Shown one piece after another: positions 7,978 through 16,135 of a stretch of 64,000 nucleotides of DNA (positions are counted from its first letter, which is position 1; each line of letters begins with the position of its first letter). The stretch spans positions 6,985,001 through 7,049,000 of the forward strand of contig NZ_CP095855.1 in NCBI RefSeq assembly GCF_023100805.1, in the 5' to 3' direction. This DNA is from Chitinophaga filiformis. GTDB taxonomy: Bacteria > Bacteroidota > Bacteroidia > Chitinophagales > Chitinophagaceae. The notes beneath the pieces are model-generated. The model did not search any database. It had not been told where the DNA came from and saw only the letters and a program-made list of their open reading frames with translations. The translations under genes and the position numbers were made by a program.

Positions 7978-8814
7978 CTATTTTTTTCTCTTTTGTAATT
8001 TTCTCAGTATCGCTTCCAGCTTTACCGGATCATTCACATATGGCTCCAGGTCGAATAATTCTACCTTCCTGAAATCTATAGGGTGACTTTCACTCTGCAA
8101 GGAGATAGAACCTTCCGTAAGCATACGTCCTGCCTGCATCAGGGTGCTATCTGCATCCGATACGTTCCCTCCGCCTGTCTGTGGTTTGTTGTATACAATC
8201 ACAGTGTCGCTGAACACAAAATGTTTGATCACAGAATCGCGCAGTACAAGTGCACCGGCCCGTACCCACTGTTCACCGTGATAGGTTTTAGAGGTAGAAG
8301 AAATGCAGTGGTCTGTGATCAGCTTTCCGTTCATCACCACATTGGTACCCGGTGTACAGAGATTGGAAGTAGAGCGGGGATCTTTCCCGTTGCCACCTAA
8401 CAACTGTTCTTCCAGGGAGATGGGGAAATCCTGGTCTTTGCCCATACTGGCGGCAGATTGTCCATGCAACATTATGCCGCTGTTACGCAATGCCCATCCC
8501 GGACCGCCAGGTACCTGTTCTCCCACAAAGCGGTATTCCACCACGATGATATACGCCGAGAAATTCTTGTTATAAAAGATATGACCGTATTGCTCGTTGA
8601 AGTTGGTGTACTGATCATAACGCACTTTCAGCAGCCCATCTTCTACCCTGAAAGTGTTGCCATAGTTCTCGTTCAGGTCATGTCCTTTGATCTTAATGTC
8701 CCAACCGCTCAGGTCCTTTCCGTTGAACAACTGGAGCCACCCGTCAGCCTTTTTTTTCTGGGCCATTCCTGTGAGTGTCAGCATCAGCATTCCACACGTG
8801 AATAGTTTTTTCAT
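7978..8814 (-). CDS. Secreted DUF1080 (3-keto-disaccharide hydrolase-like) protein
   Basis: A 278-residue protein with a signal peptide (MKKLFTCGMLMLTLTGMAQ). It then shows the DUF1080 concanavalin-like fold: WLQLFNGKDLSGWDIK near residue 25, a NSGIMLHGQ motif near residue 110 and FRKVELFDLEPY near the C-terminus. Members of this family have been linked to hydrolysis of 3-keto-glucosides and other sugar conjugates, usually next to oxidoreductases that make the keto-sugar. No such oxidoreductase is adjacent here, so the substrate is open. The basic KKK and KRKK ends are simply charged termini. Location is likely periplasmic. Confidence 0.8.
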   Translation of the reverse strand: MKKLFTCGMLMLTLTGMAQKKKADGWLQLFNGKDLSGWDIKIKGHDLNENYGNTFRVEDGLLKVRYDQYTNFNEQYGHIFYNKNFSAYIIVVEYRFVGEQVPGGPGWALRNSGIMLHGQSAASMGKDQDFPISLEEQLLGGNGKDPRSTSNLCTPGTNVVMNGKLITDHCISSTSKTYHGEQWVRAGALVLRDSVIKHFVFSDTVIVYNKPQTGGGNVSDADSTLMQAGRMLTEGSISLQSESHPIDFRKVELFDLEPYVNDPVKLEAILRKLQKRKK

Positions 8815-8973
8815 ACGTTCAGTGATTTATGGCTTTAAGATAGGGAGTAAACGGTATTATTTTTCCAGAATTTTCACCAGCTGTCAATAAAGGCAACAAA
8901 GCAGGCGAATTAACTGTTTCTTATACGACCGGAAGTTGGCATATATTTTAGACTACTGATCCCAAAGATTATT

Positions 8974-9615
8974 ATGAGGGCATTTATTACACTTCTGCTG
9001 GTATTGCTGGCAACCATCTCTGTAGCACTTGGACAAACAGACTGGAAACAATCGCTCAGGGAAGAACTGGCACAACTCGATAAGACCACCGACTTTAGTG
9101 CCTGGCAGCAGGGAGCAGAGAAGATCGGCAAGCTGGCAGCGGCAAATCCGCAGGAATGGCTGTTGCAATATTATACCGGCTGGGCTTATACGCAATCTTC
9201 TTTCAAGGCGCCAAAGGGAGAGGCAGAGCCAACGACGGAGAAAGCCGAGCCTTATGTAAAGAAAGCTCTGGAGCTGCAACCGGATAATACAGAGACGCTG
9301 ACGCTGATGGCATACTGGCTGTCTGCCCGTATCAATGCCAATAATACCAGGGGTATATCACTGGGGCCGGACAGCCGTAGCTATTCAGATAAAGCCATTG
9401 CGGCAGATAGTGCCAATCCCAGGGCATACCTTATGAAGGCGCTGGTGATCTATCATACGCCTGCCCTGTTTGGCGGAGGTAAGAAAAAGGCAGCTCCTAT
9501 CGTGGAAGAAGCGGGCCAGCGGTTTGCTGAATTCAAGCCGAAAAATGAACTGGACCCTCATTGGGGTAATGAGATATTCAGGGAGCTGGAAAAAGAACTG
9601 GAAGAACGGAATTAA
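8974..9615 (+). CDS. Secreted TPR-like protein
   Basis: A 213-residue protein with an N-terminal signal peptide (residues 1-21, cut after ALG). It then contains tetratricopeptide-like helical pairs, including a YYTGWAY segment near residue 67, KAEPYVKKALELQPDNTETL near residue 92 and SDKAIAADSANPRAYLMKAL near residue 137. The repeats suggest a periplasmic protein-binding scaffold. A glycine- and lysine-rich loop (FGGGKKKA) separates the repeats from the acidic C-terminus. No partner gene is obvious, and the gene stands alone between the DUF1080 gene and an unrelated membrane gene. Confidence 0.7.
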   Translation: MRAFITLLLVLLATISVALGQTDWKQSLREELAQLDKTTDFSAWQQGAEKIGKLAAANPQEWLLQYYTGWAYTQSSFKAPKGEAEPTTEKAEPYVKKALELQPDNTETLTLMAYWLSARINANNTRGISLGPDSRSYSDKAIAADSANPRAYLMKALVIYHTPALFGGGKKKAAPIVEEAGQRFAEFKPKNELDPHWGNEIFRELEKELEERN

Positions 9616-9725
9616 TCCCAGCTGTGACGATGTAATGTAAGATGCCTCCGGGGCGTTCGTCAGGAAACATGTCTTGTTGCGGGTAGGCCGTCCGTGCGTT
9701 TTGTTGATGGAGATGCCTTCCTGCA

Positions 9726-9742
9726 ACACATTGACAATGTGT
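9726..9742. repeat. Short perfect dyad in the SRPBCC gene leader
   Basis: ACACATT and AATGTGT flank a 3-nt centre, making a 17-bp dyad about 120 nt before the SRPBCC gene. It has the form of a regulator binding site, but no regulator gene adjoins it. The rest of 9616-9861 shows nothing else. Confidence 0.3.
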
Positions 9743-9861
9743 CCCCAATGTGCAATTTTATACGCAATTCCACAGTGAAGCAAGAGTGTAATTTATTGAT
9801 TATTAATGCATTTTGATTCGAGCAGGATTTTCGCTTATCTGATAACAAAAACCCGTTGTTT

Positions 9862-10584
9862 ATGAGTACATATCAAAGTTTGAATGGACACGGCGAGCCT
9901 CGAGCCAGTATGCTCTACGAGCAGTCGAATGTCCTGAATGTAAGCAGGCAGGGGCGTATTGCATCCATCGTGGGCGGCGCTCTTCTCACTAATTCCGCTA
10001 TCAACAACGTTACCAAGCATCCCATCAGAAGCCTATTCAGACTGGTAGCCGGTGGTTACCTTTTATACCGTGGAATATCAGGGAACTGTCCTATCACTGC
10101 CTATGCCGGAAGAAGAATGGGTGAAAAGCACAGCCGTACCATTAAGGTCAGGACAAAATTCAACGTCAGTAAGCCCCGGGACGAGGTATACCAATTCTGG
10201 AGAAGGCTGGAAAATCTGCCTCATTTTATGCGGCATCTGGCATCTATCACGGAACATGACGATTTCCATTCACATTGGGTGGTGAAAGGTCCCGGTGGCG
10301 TCGGCACACTGGAATGGGATGCAGAGATCATCAAAGACGAGGCCGGTGCATTTATTGGCTGGCGTTCAGCTCCCGGCTCCAATATTGCCACAGCGGGCAA
10401 GGTGATGTTTGAAGATGCTCCCGGTGGCGGTACGGATATATCAGTAGTGATCGCTTACCGTCCGCCGGCAGGTTATGTAGGCACAGGACTGGCCTGGTTG
10501 CTGAACAGTGCTTTCCACAGGATGGTGGAAAAAGACGTGATGCGTTTCAAGCATTATGTGGAAACCGGTGAGATCACGGCTTAA
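9862..10584 (+). CDS. SRPBCC-fold protein with N-terminal membrane segment
   Basis: From ATG 9862 the product is 240 residues. Residues 30-75 hold glycine-rich hydrophobic helices (IASIVGGALLTNSAINNV and LFRLVAGGYLLYRGISG) resembling the YgaP/DUF2892 inner-membrane domain. Residues 95-235 look like an SRPBCC/polyketide-cyclase START-like domain (KVRTKFNVSKPRDEVYQFWRR, then ENLPHFMRHL and VMRFKHYVETG). Proteins of this layout are common in Bacteroidota and usually sit near stress-related YtxH genes, as here (10646). The binding-pocket ligand is unknown. The two genes are 61 nt apart and probably form one transcript. Confidence 0.8.
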   Translation: MSTYQSLNGHGEPRASMLYEQSNVLNVSRQGRIASIVGGALLTNSAINNVTKHPIRSLFRLVAGGYLLYRGISGNCPITAYAGRRMGEKHSRTIKVRTKFNVSKPRDEVYQFWRRLENLPHFMRHLASITEHDDFHSHWVVKGPGGVGTLEWDAEIIKDEAGAFIGWRSAPGSNIATAGKVMFEDAPGGGTDISVVIAYRPPAGYVGTGLAWLLNSAFHRMVEKDVMRFKHYVETGEITA

Positions 10585-10645
10585 CTGGCCCAATATTTGG
10601 AAACTCTTTACAGCCTTTTTATTACACCTTTAAAAATCTTTTATT

Positions 10646-10945
10646 ATGAGCACTGCAAAAATCTTATGTGGAGCCCTGGTTGGTGTTGCTGCGGGTCTTG
10701 CCATTGGTATTCTGACCGCTCCGGATAGCGGAGAGGAAACACGCAGAAAGATCAGGAGATCTGCCCATCATCTGCAGGGCCGTGTTAAGCGGATATTAGG
10801 TAAAGGTGCGGACGGATTAACAGAGCTGAGATATATCGTTGAGCACGAGGTTACAGGTATGAAAGATGATGTAAAACAAAGGATCCTCACGCTGATAGAT
10901 GAGGCCATCGAAACCTTCCGGAATTTTAAAAAAGAAGCGGTTTAA
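10646..10945 (+). CDS. YtxH domain protein
   Basis: A 99-residue protein starting with a glycine/alanine-rich transmembrane segment (LCGALVGVAAGLAIGILTAP), followed by the typical APxSGxETRRKIR motif. The remainder is amphipathic helices (RVKRILGKGADGLTEL, DDVKQRILTLIDEAIETF). YtxH proteins are small membrane-anchored general-stress proteins whose biochemical role is not established. It follows the SRPBCC gene by 61 nt and is closed by a strong hairpin at 10979-11014, so the pair probably forms a stress operon. Confidence 0.85.
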   Translation: MSTAKILCGALVGVAAGLAIGILTAPDSGEETRRKIRRSAHHLQGRVKRILGKGADGLTELRYIVEHEVTGMKDDVKQRILTLIDEAIETFRNFKKEAV

Positions 10946-10978
10946 AAATAAATATATAACGGATGACCAGCAAAAAAG

Positions 10979-11014
10979 AAAGTGGCGGTAGCTTTAAAGC
11001 TTTACCGCCACTTT
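10979..11014. terminator. Bidirectional terminator hairpin
   Basis: AAAGTGGCGGTA at 10979-10990 pairs perfectly with TACCGCCACTTT at 11003-11014, with a small internal GCTTTAAAGC palindrome in the loop. It lies between the YtxH gene (plus) and the TlpA-like gene (minus). Confidence 0.8.
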
Positions 11015-11037
11015 AAGTATTGGGTTAGTAGTAGGTA

Positions 11038-12276
11038 CTATTTCTCGGCCAGCAGGCCATCTATCAGGCTATTGAATTCCTTTTTGAAGGCTTCATAATG
11101 TTCTCCTGTACCAGGACCGGAAAAGCCGGTATGTACTTCCCGCACATTGCCTTTTTTATCGACAAAGATAGTGGTTGGGAAGCCTTTTATTTTTGTTATC
11201 TGTGGTAAAGTTTTTTCTGTTCTTTCAGGATCGCTGGTGGTTACGCCGGTGATCAGTACGGGATAACGTACGTCAAAGCGTTTCAGGAAACCCTGCAGGC
11301 TTTTCTGCGACTTTGCAAAGTCGGCAGTACGCTCATATGCCAGGCCTATCACTTCTACCCCACGCGCCTTATTCGCCTTGTACCATTCAGACAGGAACCC
11401 GGTTTCATCCATACAGTTGGGGCACCAGGAACCCATGATCGTGATCACCACTACTTTATTCTCAAAGCGTTTGTCTTTAATACTTACTTTCTTTCCGTTG
11501 ATATCGGGGAATGTAAAATCCAGCTGGCTGTTACCGGGTTTTACGGAAGCGAGCGCCTTTTCGTCGGGCAATGCCGCCTTATCATCTTTTACGGCCGTCC
11601 AGTGCTCTCTGCCATCGCCGATACCGGCGTAAAAGATCCCGTTTTCCAGGCTGTTATTTTTTACCAATGCGGTGAAATAATATGCATGCGATCCGTCAAA
11701 AGTAGAGAGTTTCAGTGTATCACCATCTACAATCCCTTCCAGGAAGCGATAGTCGCCCGTAGGCGTCAGGAAGGTACCGTGTACAATATTTCCCTGCTGT
11801 TTGAACTCGCCCACTGCATAGGAAGAGTCATTTTTACCCGGGGTGGTGAACCAGGTGGACCAGCGTCCGCTTACGTTACCTTTTGCCGGCTCATGCTGTA
11901 CAAAGCGTTGTTTTACATTGTGTGCAGCTGTAAAGGGAATGCTCACATCCCTGTCTGCCAGGTGACGGATCCAGTTACCCTGGATACGGCCTTCTTTGGT
12001 AAAAGCGGCCCTGAATTCAGAGTCGAAGAAAGGCATCCTGATGAAAATAGAGTCACCCTGGATCTTTACATCATCTACCAGCATACGGTCGCTGGCATTC
12101 AACACGTATACCAGTTTCTGGCGGCCGTTGTCTTTTACTTCGAAGTTAAAAACAATGTCTGCCCCGTCTTTTCTGTGCAGGCTGGCTTGCCATACACCGG
12201 GTTCCAGGTCCCATTTTTCCAGTTGTGTTCCAAATATGAATGCCGGGAGGCATAGCAAAATCCAAAGTTTGTTCAT
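11038..12276 (-). CDS. TlpA-like thioredoxin-fold protein, secreted
   Basis: A 412-residue exported protein: an N-terminal signal peptide (MNKLWILLCLPAFIFGTQ), a beta-rich region to about residue 240, then a thioredoxin/AhpC-TSA domain with WCPNC (Cys 285 and 288). Downstream are a KIKGFPTTIFVDKKG cis-Pro segment and an HTGFSGPG loop. It should act as a periplasmic thiol-disulfide oxidoreductase, of the TlpA/ResA type common in Bacteroidota. The long N-terminal domain, with repeated strands such as GTFLTPTGDYRFLEGIVDG, may bind substrate. No cytochrome maturation genes are adjacent. Confidence 0.85.
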   Translation of the reverse strand: MNKLWILLCLPAFIFGTQLEKWDLEPGVWQASLHRKDGADIVFNFEVKDNGRQKLVYVLNASDRMLVDDVKIQGDSIFIRMPFFDSEFRAAFTKEGRIQGNWIRHLADRDVSIPFTAAHNVKQRFVQHEPAKGNVSGRWSTWFTTPGKNDSSYAVGEFKQQGNIVHGTFLTPTGDYRFLEGIVDGDTLKLSTFDGSHAYYFTALVKNNSLENGIFYAGIGDGREHWTAVKDDKAALPDEKALASVKPGNSQLDFTFPDINGKKVSIKDKRFENKVVVITIMGSWCPNCMDETGFLSEWYKANKARGVEVIGLAYERTADFAKSQKSLQGFLKRFDVRYPVLITGVTTSDPERTEKTLPQITKIKGFPTTIFVDKKGNVREVHTGFSGPGTGEHYEAFKKEFNSLIDGLLAEK

Positions 12277-12366
12277 AGTACTGTTTACGTCTGTCTGATC
12301 TGTTTACGCAATATATCCTACTATATTAGTAGAGTAAGCAAAGATAGTAAAAGAATCCACTTTACG

Positions 12367-12726
12367 TCACTTTCTCAGATTTTCCACCAGTTCAATTCTC
12401 CGGCCGTCGGCATCTTTCACAACCGCCACATATCCCCACTCTGTGCTGGCGGGCGCCTGTACAGTTTCCACGCCCAGTTCTTCCAGGCTTTTCAGGGTGT
12501 CATGCAGGCTTTCAACTGTAAAACCGAGACGGGTGCTTGTATCGGCAGTTGTTGCGTCCTTGTGTAAAGGATAAATTTCGAAGGTCAGGCCGTCCAGCGA
12601 GCCTGAATAGTGGTAAGGGCCATTTCCATGGCGATGGTGAGTGAACGTGATCCCCAAAGTACTGTAAAATCTTACCTGCTCTTCCTGTTTGTCTGTTCTG
12701 ATCACTACCAGGTTTAAATGTATCAT
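12367..12726 (-). CDS. VOC (glyoxalase/bleomycin-resistance) family protein
   Basis: A 119-residue protein with the paired beta-alpha-beta-beta-beta modules of the vicinal oxygen chelate fold. It starts MIHLNLVVIRTDKQEEQVRFY, has a central LTFEIYPLH strand and ends with VVKDADGRRIELVE, the usual metal-site strand with Glu. The metal ligands His at residue 3 and Glu in EIYPL and RIELVE are plausible. Members include glyoxalases, dioxygenases and resistance proteins; substrate cannot be told from sequence. It is a single-gene unit. Confidence 0.85.
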   Translation of the reverse strand: MIHLNLVVIRTDKQEEQVRFYSTLGITFTHHRHGNGPYHYSGSLDGLTFEIYPLHKDATTADTSTRLGFTVESLHDTLKSLEELGVETVQAPASTEWGYVAVVKDADGRRIELVENLRK

Positions 12727-12865
12727 CTTTCCTTGCTTCCGGTTATTAGATATTTCCTAAAGTAAAAAACTTCTTCAGCATTACAAACTATCCCCATATA
12801 GCACTTAACTTTGGTATTGCGCTCTACATGATCCATCATAGTTATCAAGCGGTTAAAGCAACGTC

Positions 12866-13711
12866 ATGAAAAAATATAAGTTAGCCTTTTCGATCATTGG
12901 CAGTATATCTCCACGAATAGCGGCAAAAACATTCCTTCATTTTTTCAGCAAACCTCCCAAAAGATCTTTCCGGCAGCATCACCTCACACTCAGGGAAGCG
13001 GCCACAGAAACAGATACGCCACTGACGGCATATGCCTTCAGCAAGCAACAGATAAAGGTGAAAACCTATACCTGGGGCACGGGTGAAAAAAAGATCCTCC
13101 TGTTGCACGGCTGGGGAGGCAGCGCACTTGACTTCAGCCACCTGATCAAAACACTTGTGGAGCATCATTACCAGGTTATTTCCTTTGACCAGCCGGCCCA
13201 TGGCTTCACAGAAGGCAGGAACAGCAACCTTATTCAGTGGATGCATGTCATTACGGCCTTCCTGGATAATAACAAGGACCTCTACGCCATTATCGGGCAT
13301 TCATTTGGCGGACTGGCAGCTAGTCTCACGCTGGCGAGAGAACAGGTGCATATCCCCAAGCTGATCATTCTGACACCTTCAACTTCAGCGCCTGTTATTT
13401 TTGACGACGCCTATAATATGCTTGGCCTTAATAACAGGGTGCGAAAAGCAGTGCCGGGCATTGTGCAGGATACATTAAAAGACGACCTGATGGAGATGGA
13501 TATGCACAAACACTTCAAGTCCGTAAAAGTGGACCACATGTTATTTATTTATGATGAAAATGATGAGGTCATCCCGCCTGAACGTTCCGAGCGTTTTTTA
13601 GAACAACACCCTGAGGTAGAAGCTTTTAAGATCCGGGGAGAAGGTCATTACCGGATTATCAGGGACCCGCAGGTACTGGCCAAAATACTGGCTTTCCTGG
13701 CCACTCCGTAA
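12866..13711 (+). CDS. Alpha/beta hydrolase
   Basis: A 281-residue alpha/beta hydrolase. It has the oxyanion-region motif LLHGWGGSA near residue 79, the nucleophile elbow GHSFGG with Ser at about 146, an acidic residue in the YDENDEVIPP segment, and the catalytic His in GEGHYRI near residue 262. The spacing is that of small esterases and lipases of the hydrolase-1 clan. No signal peptide is convincing, so it is probably cytoplasmic. It lies directly upstream of the ECF41 sigma-factor unit but is separated from it by about 80 nt containing a candidate promoter. Substrate unknown. Confidence 0.85.
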   Translation: MKKYKLAFSIIGSISPRIAAKTFLHFFSKPPKRSFRQHHLTLREAATETDTPLTAYAFSKQQIKVKTYTWGTGEKKILLLHGWGGSALDFSHLIKTLVEHHYQVISFDQPAHGFTEGRNSNLIQWMHVITAFLDNNKDLYAIIGHSFGGLAASLTLAREQVHIPKLIILTPSTSAPVIFDDAYNMLGLNNRVRKAVPGIVQDTLKDDLMEMDMHKHFKSVKVDHMLFIYDENDEVIPPERSERFLEQHPEVEAFKIRGEGHYRIIRDPQVLAKILAFLATP

Positions 13712-13726
13712 TTTTTTTTTAAATCC

Positions 13727-13753
13727 TGTCACGTTTTTATTTCCTGGCCTGTC
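13727..13753 (+). promoter_or_regulatory. Candidate ECF41-type promoter
   Basis: TGTCACG at 13727-13733, a 16-nt spacer and TGTC at 13750-13753 resemble the ECF41 target consensus, which I recall as TGTCACA, about 16 nt, CGTC. It precedes the AhpD-like gene of the ECF41 pair, as expected for autoregulation. Confidence 0.5.
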
Positions 13754-13794
13754 ATATTACCGTAAGCGATTTAATCACCTTAAAAACTACGAAT

Positions 13795-14256
13795 ATGACA
13801 CAGAGAATTTCATTCCAGGAACTGCCTAAAGACCTGCTGTCCGGATTATTTAAAACCGGTATGTACCTGAAGAACTGCGACATCGACCAGAAACTGCTGG
13901 ACCTTCTGTATTACCGTGCATCCCAGATCAATGGTTGCGCCATGTGCCTGGACATGCACTACAAGGAAGCTATTCATCATGGTGAAACACATCAGCGCCT
14001 GCATGGTGTGATTGCCTGGAGAGAAACACCTTATTTCGATGAAAGGGAACGGGCTGCGCTGGCCTTCACAGAAGCATTGACCAATGCCAATCAACAGGAT
14101 ATCAGCGATGATATTTACGAGGCACTCGGAGAGCATTTCACTCCGGGTCAGATAGCTACTCTTGCTCTGGCAGTAGGCACTGTCAATGTATGGAACAGGC
14201 TTAACAAAACCTTCAGGACCGTACCCGGTCATTATGAGGTAGGCCAGTTCGCTTAA
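13795..14256 (+). CDS. AhpD-like carboxymuconolactone decarboxylase family protein
   Basis: A 153-residue helical protein with the CxxC...H redox motif of the AhpD/CMD family (Cys 48, Cys 51 and His 55 in CAMCLDMH), preceded by LLYYRASQIN as in most members. In this family the cysteine pair and the nearby His take part in peroxide or disulfide chemistry. It lies 38 nt upstream of an ECF41 sigma gene, and ECF41 factors are typically encoded next to a carboxymuconolactone decarboxylase, oxidoreductase or epimerase that forms their target. The protein is therefore probably the sigma factor's regulated partner. Confidence 0.88.
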   Translation: MTQRISFQELPKDLLSGLFKTGMYLKNCDIDQKLLDLLYYRASQINGCAMCLDMHYKEAIHHGETHQRLHGVIAWRETPYFDERERAALAFTEALTNANQQDISDDIYEALGEHFTPGQIATLALAVGTVNVWNRLNKTFRTVPGHYEVGQFA

Positions 14257-14294
14257 AAACTATTCTTATTTTAGCACGATCACTTAATAAACAT

Positions 14295-15140
14295 ATGCTG
14301 CAAGATTATCAACAAACGTTGTTCCCATACGCTTATAATATCCTTGGTTCTGTAGAAGATGCGAAGGATACGATACAGGATGTGCTGTCCAATTACATTT
14401 CCACCCCGAGGGAAGGGATAGAGAATGAGAAAGCCTACCTGGTGCGCAGTGTCATTAATCAGTCGATCAATGCTAAAAACAAGCGTAAGACGGTCAACTA
14501 TGAAGAGGTCTGGTTACCCGAACCTGTAGCAACAGGAGATGAAGCAGATAAAGCGCTTCACCTGCGGGATATTGGTTCATATACAATGCTTTTACTGATG
14601 GAAGCACTCAACCCTAAGGAAAGGGCTGTATTTATACTGAAAGAAGGCTTCGGTTATTCTCATGAAGAGATAGCCGAAGTCCTTTCAGGTACTGTTGAAC
14701 AATCCCGTAAACTGCTCAGCCGTGCAAAGGGCAAACTGGACGAGCATAAACAGGGATCTACACTCAGCAATAAAACTGTTTCTGCTGCCATACTGGATCA
14801 ATATCTGAATGCGCTCCGTAAAGGCGATGTACAAAGACTGGAGAACCTCCTTTCGCAGGATATTGTGTTCTATGCAGATGGCGGTGGTAAAGTTAAGCTG
14901 GTGAAGAAGTTTTGCAGCGGCTTACACGATGTATCCGATCTGCTGCTTTATGTGTTTGATAAATACCAGCAGAACTTCACTTTCGAGTTTACCCTGATCA
15001 ATCATGAACCTGCATTGTTGTTCTTCCTGAACGAAAAGCTGTATGGTTGCCAGGTATTCTCTATTTCTCCGGATGATAACAAGATCCTGCGTATATCTAC
15101 AGTGCTTGATCCGGATAAATTGAAGAATATGGGGAGATAA
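14295..15140 (+). CDS. ECF41-group RNA polymerase sigma factor with SnoaL-like C-terminal domain
   Basis: A 281-residue protein. Residues 1-150 hold sigma region 2 (LFPYAYNILGSVEDAKDTIQ) and region 4 (LNPKERAVFILKEGFGYSH, then EEIAEVL). Residues 160-281 form a SnoaL/NTF2-like domain. ECF41 hallmarks are present: WLPEP at 73-77 in the linker, DGGGKV at 195-200 and a DPDKL motif at 272-276, close to the NPDKL described for this group. In ECF41 factors the fused C-terminal domain, rather than a separate anti-sigma factor, controls activity. Consistent with this, no anti-sigma gene is nearby. The gene follows the AhpD-like gene by 38 nt. Confidence 0.9.
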   Translation: MLQDYQQTLFPYAYNILGSVEDAKDTIQDVLSNYISTPREGIENEKAYLVRSVINQSINAKNKRKTVNYEEVWLPEPVATGDEADKALHLRDIGSYTMLLLMEALNPKERAVFILKEGFGYSHEEIAEVLSGTVEQSRKLLSRAKGKLDEHKQGSTLSNKTVSAAILDQYLNALRKGDVQRLENLLSQDIVFYADGGGKVKLVKKFCSGLHDVSDLLLYVFDKYQQNFTFEFTLINHEPALLFFLNEKLYGCQVFSISPDDNKILRISTVLDPDKLKNMGR

Positions 15141-15193
15141 GACAGCGGGTGAAGGCAGCACTCACTATAAAGCGCTGGTATGTGCGATATAAT

Positions 15194-15871
15194 TTAATAC
15201 CTGGCGCCAAACAACATGCTGCCGATGCGTACCATGGTGCTGCCTTCTTCGAGCGCAATGGTATAGTCGCCGCTCATACCTGTGGACAGTTCAGTGAATG
15301 CATCCTGGTCAGGGAAAAAGCGGGATTTCAGATCCTGCCGGAGCATATTCAGCTGCCGGAACTCATTACGTACCTGTTCCATATTTTCCGTGTTGCTGGC
15401 CATCCCCATCAAACCTGCAATACGGATATTGCCAAGGCGGGATCCCTGCTGCTTATAAGTTTCCAGCAGTTGAACCAGTTCTTCTTCACTGAGCCCGAAC
15501 TTAGTTTCTTCTATGGCTATATGCACCTGCAACAGACAATGAATAGTGCGGTTATTTTTAGCGGCCTGTTTATTGATCTCTTCGAGCAGTTTGAAGCTGT
15601 CTACGGCATGGATCATGGAGACAAAAGGAGCGATGTATTTTACTTTATTGGACTGGAGATGCCCGATAAAATGCCACTGTATATCCGCGGGAAGAACAGG
15701 TTGTTTTTCCTGCAATTCCTGTACGTAGTTCTCACCGAAAATACGTTGCCCCGCGTCATACAAAGCCTGTATATCTGCCGGTGGTTTAATTTTTGAGACC
15801 GCTACCAGTTTTGCCTGGAAGGGTTTCAGCTGTTCATTGATCTGCTGATAAGCAGTTAAATTGACTGACAT
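15194..15871 (-). CDS. YggS/PROSC family PLP-binding protein
   Basis: From ATG 15871 (MSVNLTAYQQIN) the product has 225 residues. The signature KLVAVSKIKP carries the lysine that binds pyridoxal phosphate, and WHFIGHLQSNKVK, GLMGMAS and LSTGMSGDYTIALEEGSTMV are typical of the family. These proteins regulate vitamin B6 and amino-acid pools and are not true racemases. Members are usually near division genes, but here the gene is isolated. An in-frame upstream ATG at 15901 would add ten residues not seen in the family, so I chose the inner start. Confidence 0.92.
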   Translation of the reverse strand: MSVNLTAYQQINEQLKPFQAKLVAVSKIKPPADIQALYDAGQRIFGENYVQELQEKQPVLPADIQWHFIGHLQSNKVKYIAPFVSMIHAVDSFKLLEEINKQAAKNNRTIHCLLQVHIAIEETKFGLSEEELVQLLETYKQQGSRLGNIRIAGLMGMASNTENMEQVRNEFRQLNMLRQDLKSRFFPDQDAFTELSTGMSGDYTIALEEGSTMVRIGSMLFGARY

Positions 15872-15946
15872 CCTGCAAAAATAGGGATTAATCCCCACCA
15901 CCGCAACGCTGCATCCGCCGTACCTGTCTCCGCAATGATTACATGA

Positions 15947-15997
15947 AAACGTCGAATCTTCCTGTGTGCAGCTTGCAGACAGGAAGATTCGACGTTT
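15947..15997 (-). terminator. Perfect 19-bp hairpin after the acyl-CoA dehydrogenase
   Basis: Arms 15947-15965 and 15979-15997 are perfectly complementary with a 13-nt loop. It is downstream of the acyl-CoA dehydrogenase stop on the minus strand and upstream of yggS. The remaining 15998-16135 shows no gene. Confidence 0.7.
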
Positions 15998-16135
15998 GTA
16001 CTTCTGTTTAAGTTATAGGTGAAGCGCTTTACCCGTTATACCAGCGAGGCCGTCTGCCAGCACATTTCAGGGTATGTTGTTCATTGTCTGGTCTCAGGCA
16101 GCAGCGCTTTTTCTACGGGCGGATATTGATTGTTG

